From NCBI RefSeq assembly GCF_014650715.1, contig NZ_BMVM01000001.1:248001-312000 (forward strand): a DNA stretch of 64,000 nucleotides. Reading direction: 5' to 3'. The notes beneath the pieces are model-generated. The model was not told where the DNA came from. It saw only the letters and a program-made list of their open reading frames with translations, and did no database searches. The stretch's first letter is position 1; every line of letters begins with the position of its first letter. This stretch comes from Streptomyces bluensis (GTDB lineage Bacteria; Actinomycetota; Actinomycetes; Streptomycetales; Streptomycetaceae). Position numbers and translations under genes: made by a program. Positions 62,862 to 64,000 of the stretch are shown here, in pieces.

Positions 62862-64000
62862 TCAGTCGGCCAGCGAAGCACTGACCGCTGCGTTGTCCTT
62901 GTCGAGTGCCCCCTCGTCGCCGAAGACGGCGTCGCGCATGAGGGTCAGCCAGGGTCCGTTGGGGTCGTTGAAGGTCTGGCCGAACTTCAGCGCGTACGGG
63001 GTGCGGCCGTGCGCGACGAGTTGGTTGATCGTCACCAGCCGCGGGTCCGCCTTGGAGTGCTTGTTGGACGCCAGATCGGTGCGCGCCACCACGTCCTTGT
63101 TCGCGGCGACCACGTCGACCTGGGCCGTGTCGCCCAGGGACCAGGCGAGGAAGTTCCAGGCCTGGTCGGCCGACTTGCTGGTGGCGGAGATGCCGATGGC
63201 GTCACCGCCGACGAAGGTGGACCTGCCGCCGTCGGGTCCGGGGATGGGCGCGACACCGAGGTCGAGGTCCTTGGGCATCAGCCCCAGGGTGGTCGACGGC
63301 ATGGGCATCACGCCGACCTTGCCCTTGGGGAAGACCCCGGTCCAGGTCGTGCCCGTCTCGTCGCGTGCGCCGGGGGCCACGATGTCGTCCCGCACCCAGC
63401 CGCGGTAGGTCTCGTAGACCTTCTTGGCGGTGTCGGAGGAGAGGCGTGCCTCGGTTCCGTCCTTGTTCAGCACGTCCTCGCCGGCGGCCCAGATGGACGG
63501 CCACCAGGTGAAGACGCCGCAGCCGCCGCAGTTACCGCCGAAGAAGGTGCCGTTGACGCCCGAGCCCAGCGCGTCCACGGCGCGGGCCTGCCGGTCCCAC
63601 TCGCGAAGGGTGGTGGGCGGCTTCTCCGGGTCGAGCTGGGCCCGGCGGTAGAGCTCCTTGTTGTAGAAGAGCACCGACAGATCCAGCGTGTGCGGCACCA
63701 CGTACTTCCTGCCTTCGTACGTACCGGCCTTGATGTGCGACTGGGCCAGATGCTTGGCGAACGGCAGGGCGTCGAGGCGTTCGGTGATGTCGGCGAAGAG
63801 CGCGCTGGAGGTGTAGTTCGGTACGAACACCACGTCGGAGGCGAACAGGTCGGGGAGGTCGCGGGAGCCGGCCGCGGCACCGACCTTGGCCTGGTAGTCG
63901 TCGGTGGGGATGACGGTCAGCTCGATCTTGTTCTGGTGGCTCGCGTTGTACGCCTTGACGAGGGCCTCGCTCTGCGGCCGGGTCGCCGCACGCGTCCACA
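62862..64000 (-). CDS. Carbohydrate ABC transporter substrate-binding protein (5' end outside window)
   Basis: The frame is open from the stop at 62862 to the right edge, giving about 379 codons without the N-terminus, so signal and lipobox are not visible. Features include LVKAYNASHQNKIELTVIPTDDYQAKV, FASDVVFVPNY, FGGNCGGCGVFTWWPSIWAAGEDVLN and GVFPKGKVGVMPMPSTT, typical of family-1 sugar-binding proteins. It lies 97 bp upstream of the two permeases and is presumably the specificity component of the arabinoside system. Its promoter and any regulator lie beyond the window. Confidence 0.88.
   Translation of the reverse strand, partial: WTRAATRPQSEALVKAYNASHQNKIELTVIPTDDYQAKVGAAAGSRDLPDLFASDVVFVPNYTSSALFADITERLDALPFAKHLAQSHIKAGTYEGRKYVVPHTLDLSVLFYNKELYRRAQLDPEKPPTTLREWDRQARAVDALGSGVNGTFFGGNCGGCGVFTWWPSIWAAGEDVLNKDGTEARLSSDTAKKVYETYRGWVRDDIVAPGARDETGTTWTGVFPKGKVGVMPMPSTTLGLMPKDLDLGVAPIPGPDGGRSTFVGGDAIGISATSKSADQAWNFLAWSLGDTAQVDVVAANKDVVARTDLASNKHSKADPRLVTINQLVAHGRTPYALKFGQTFNDPNGPWLTLMRDAVFGDEGALDKDNAAVSASLAD

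Overview
The window is high-GC actinobacterial chromosome and almost certainly Streptomyces. The evidence is GC-rich codon use with frequent GTG and TTG starts, Tat- and Sec-exported plant-polysaccharide hydrolases, carbohydrate ABC transporters that lack their own ATPase, class F sortases, an NB-ARC/TPR regulator, SpoIIE-type phosphatases and a GNAT-rich gene set. I saw no rRNA, tRNA or CRISPR array.

Left end (1-6.5 kb): the C-terminally cut end of an NB-ARC/TPR STAND protein with a small membrane protein upstream of it. Next comes a decayed Tn3-family transposase, then a TetR-controlled aromatic-catabolism operon (SDR, broken dienelactone hydrolase, intradiol ring-cleavage dioxygenase). From 6.7 to 14.5 kb lies an alpha-L-rhamnosidase/ABC-uptake operon facing away from its own LacI regulator, with three AACGTT-centred operators between them.

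Middle (14.6-50.4 kb): mostly housekeeping and accessory single genes. They include an amidohydrolase/thioesterase pair and two separate surface-protein plus class F sortase cassettes (16.4-18.0 and 22.9-24.0 kb). The second cassette is followed by an ECF sigma factor and a membrane protein. Also here are a WGR/beta-propeller protein divergent from an SMI1/KNR4 protein, an M55 aminopeptidase, an RlmA/TlrB-like rRNA methyltransferase, a UvrA-like ATPase, an AraC/VOC pair, dihydrolipoyl dehydrogenase, an M4 metalloprotease, PrxQ, a large SpoIIE sensor phosphatase, an FprA-type ferredoxin reductase with a candidate iron box, a second-copy style dnaK-grpE pair without dnaJ, and a LysR/TauE pair.

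Right end (50.4-64 kb): seven co-directional genes that run off the right edge. In transcription order they are a sugar-binding lipoprotein, two permeases, a cytosolic GH127, a secreted 1381-residue multidomain glycosidase, a Tat-exported GH127 and a secreted tandem CE2-like SGNH esterase. I read this as one uptake and degradation system for beta-L-arabinofuranosyl-rich plant material (extensin-type or pectic glycans). Secreted enzymes would deacetylate and trim the glycan, the ABC transporter would import oligosaccharides, and the cytosolic GH127 would finish them. Together with the rhamnosidase locus this indicates a plant-cell-wall saprophyte.
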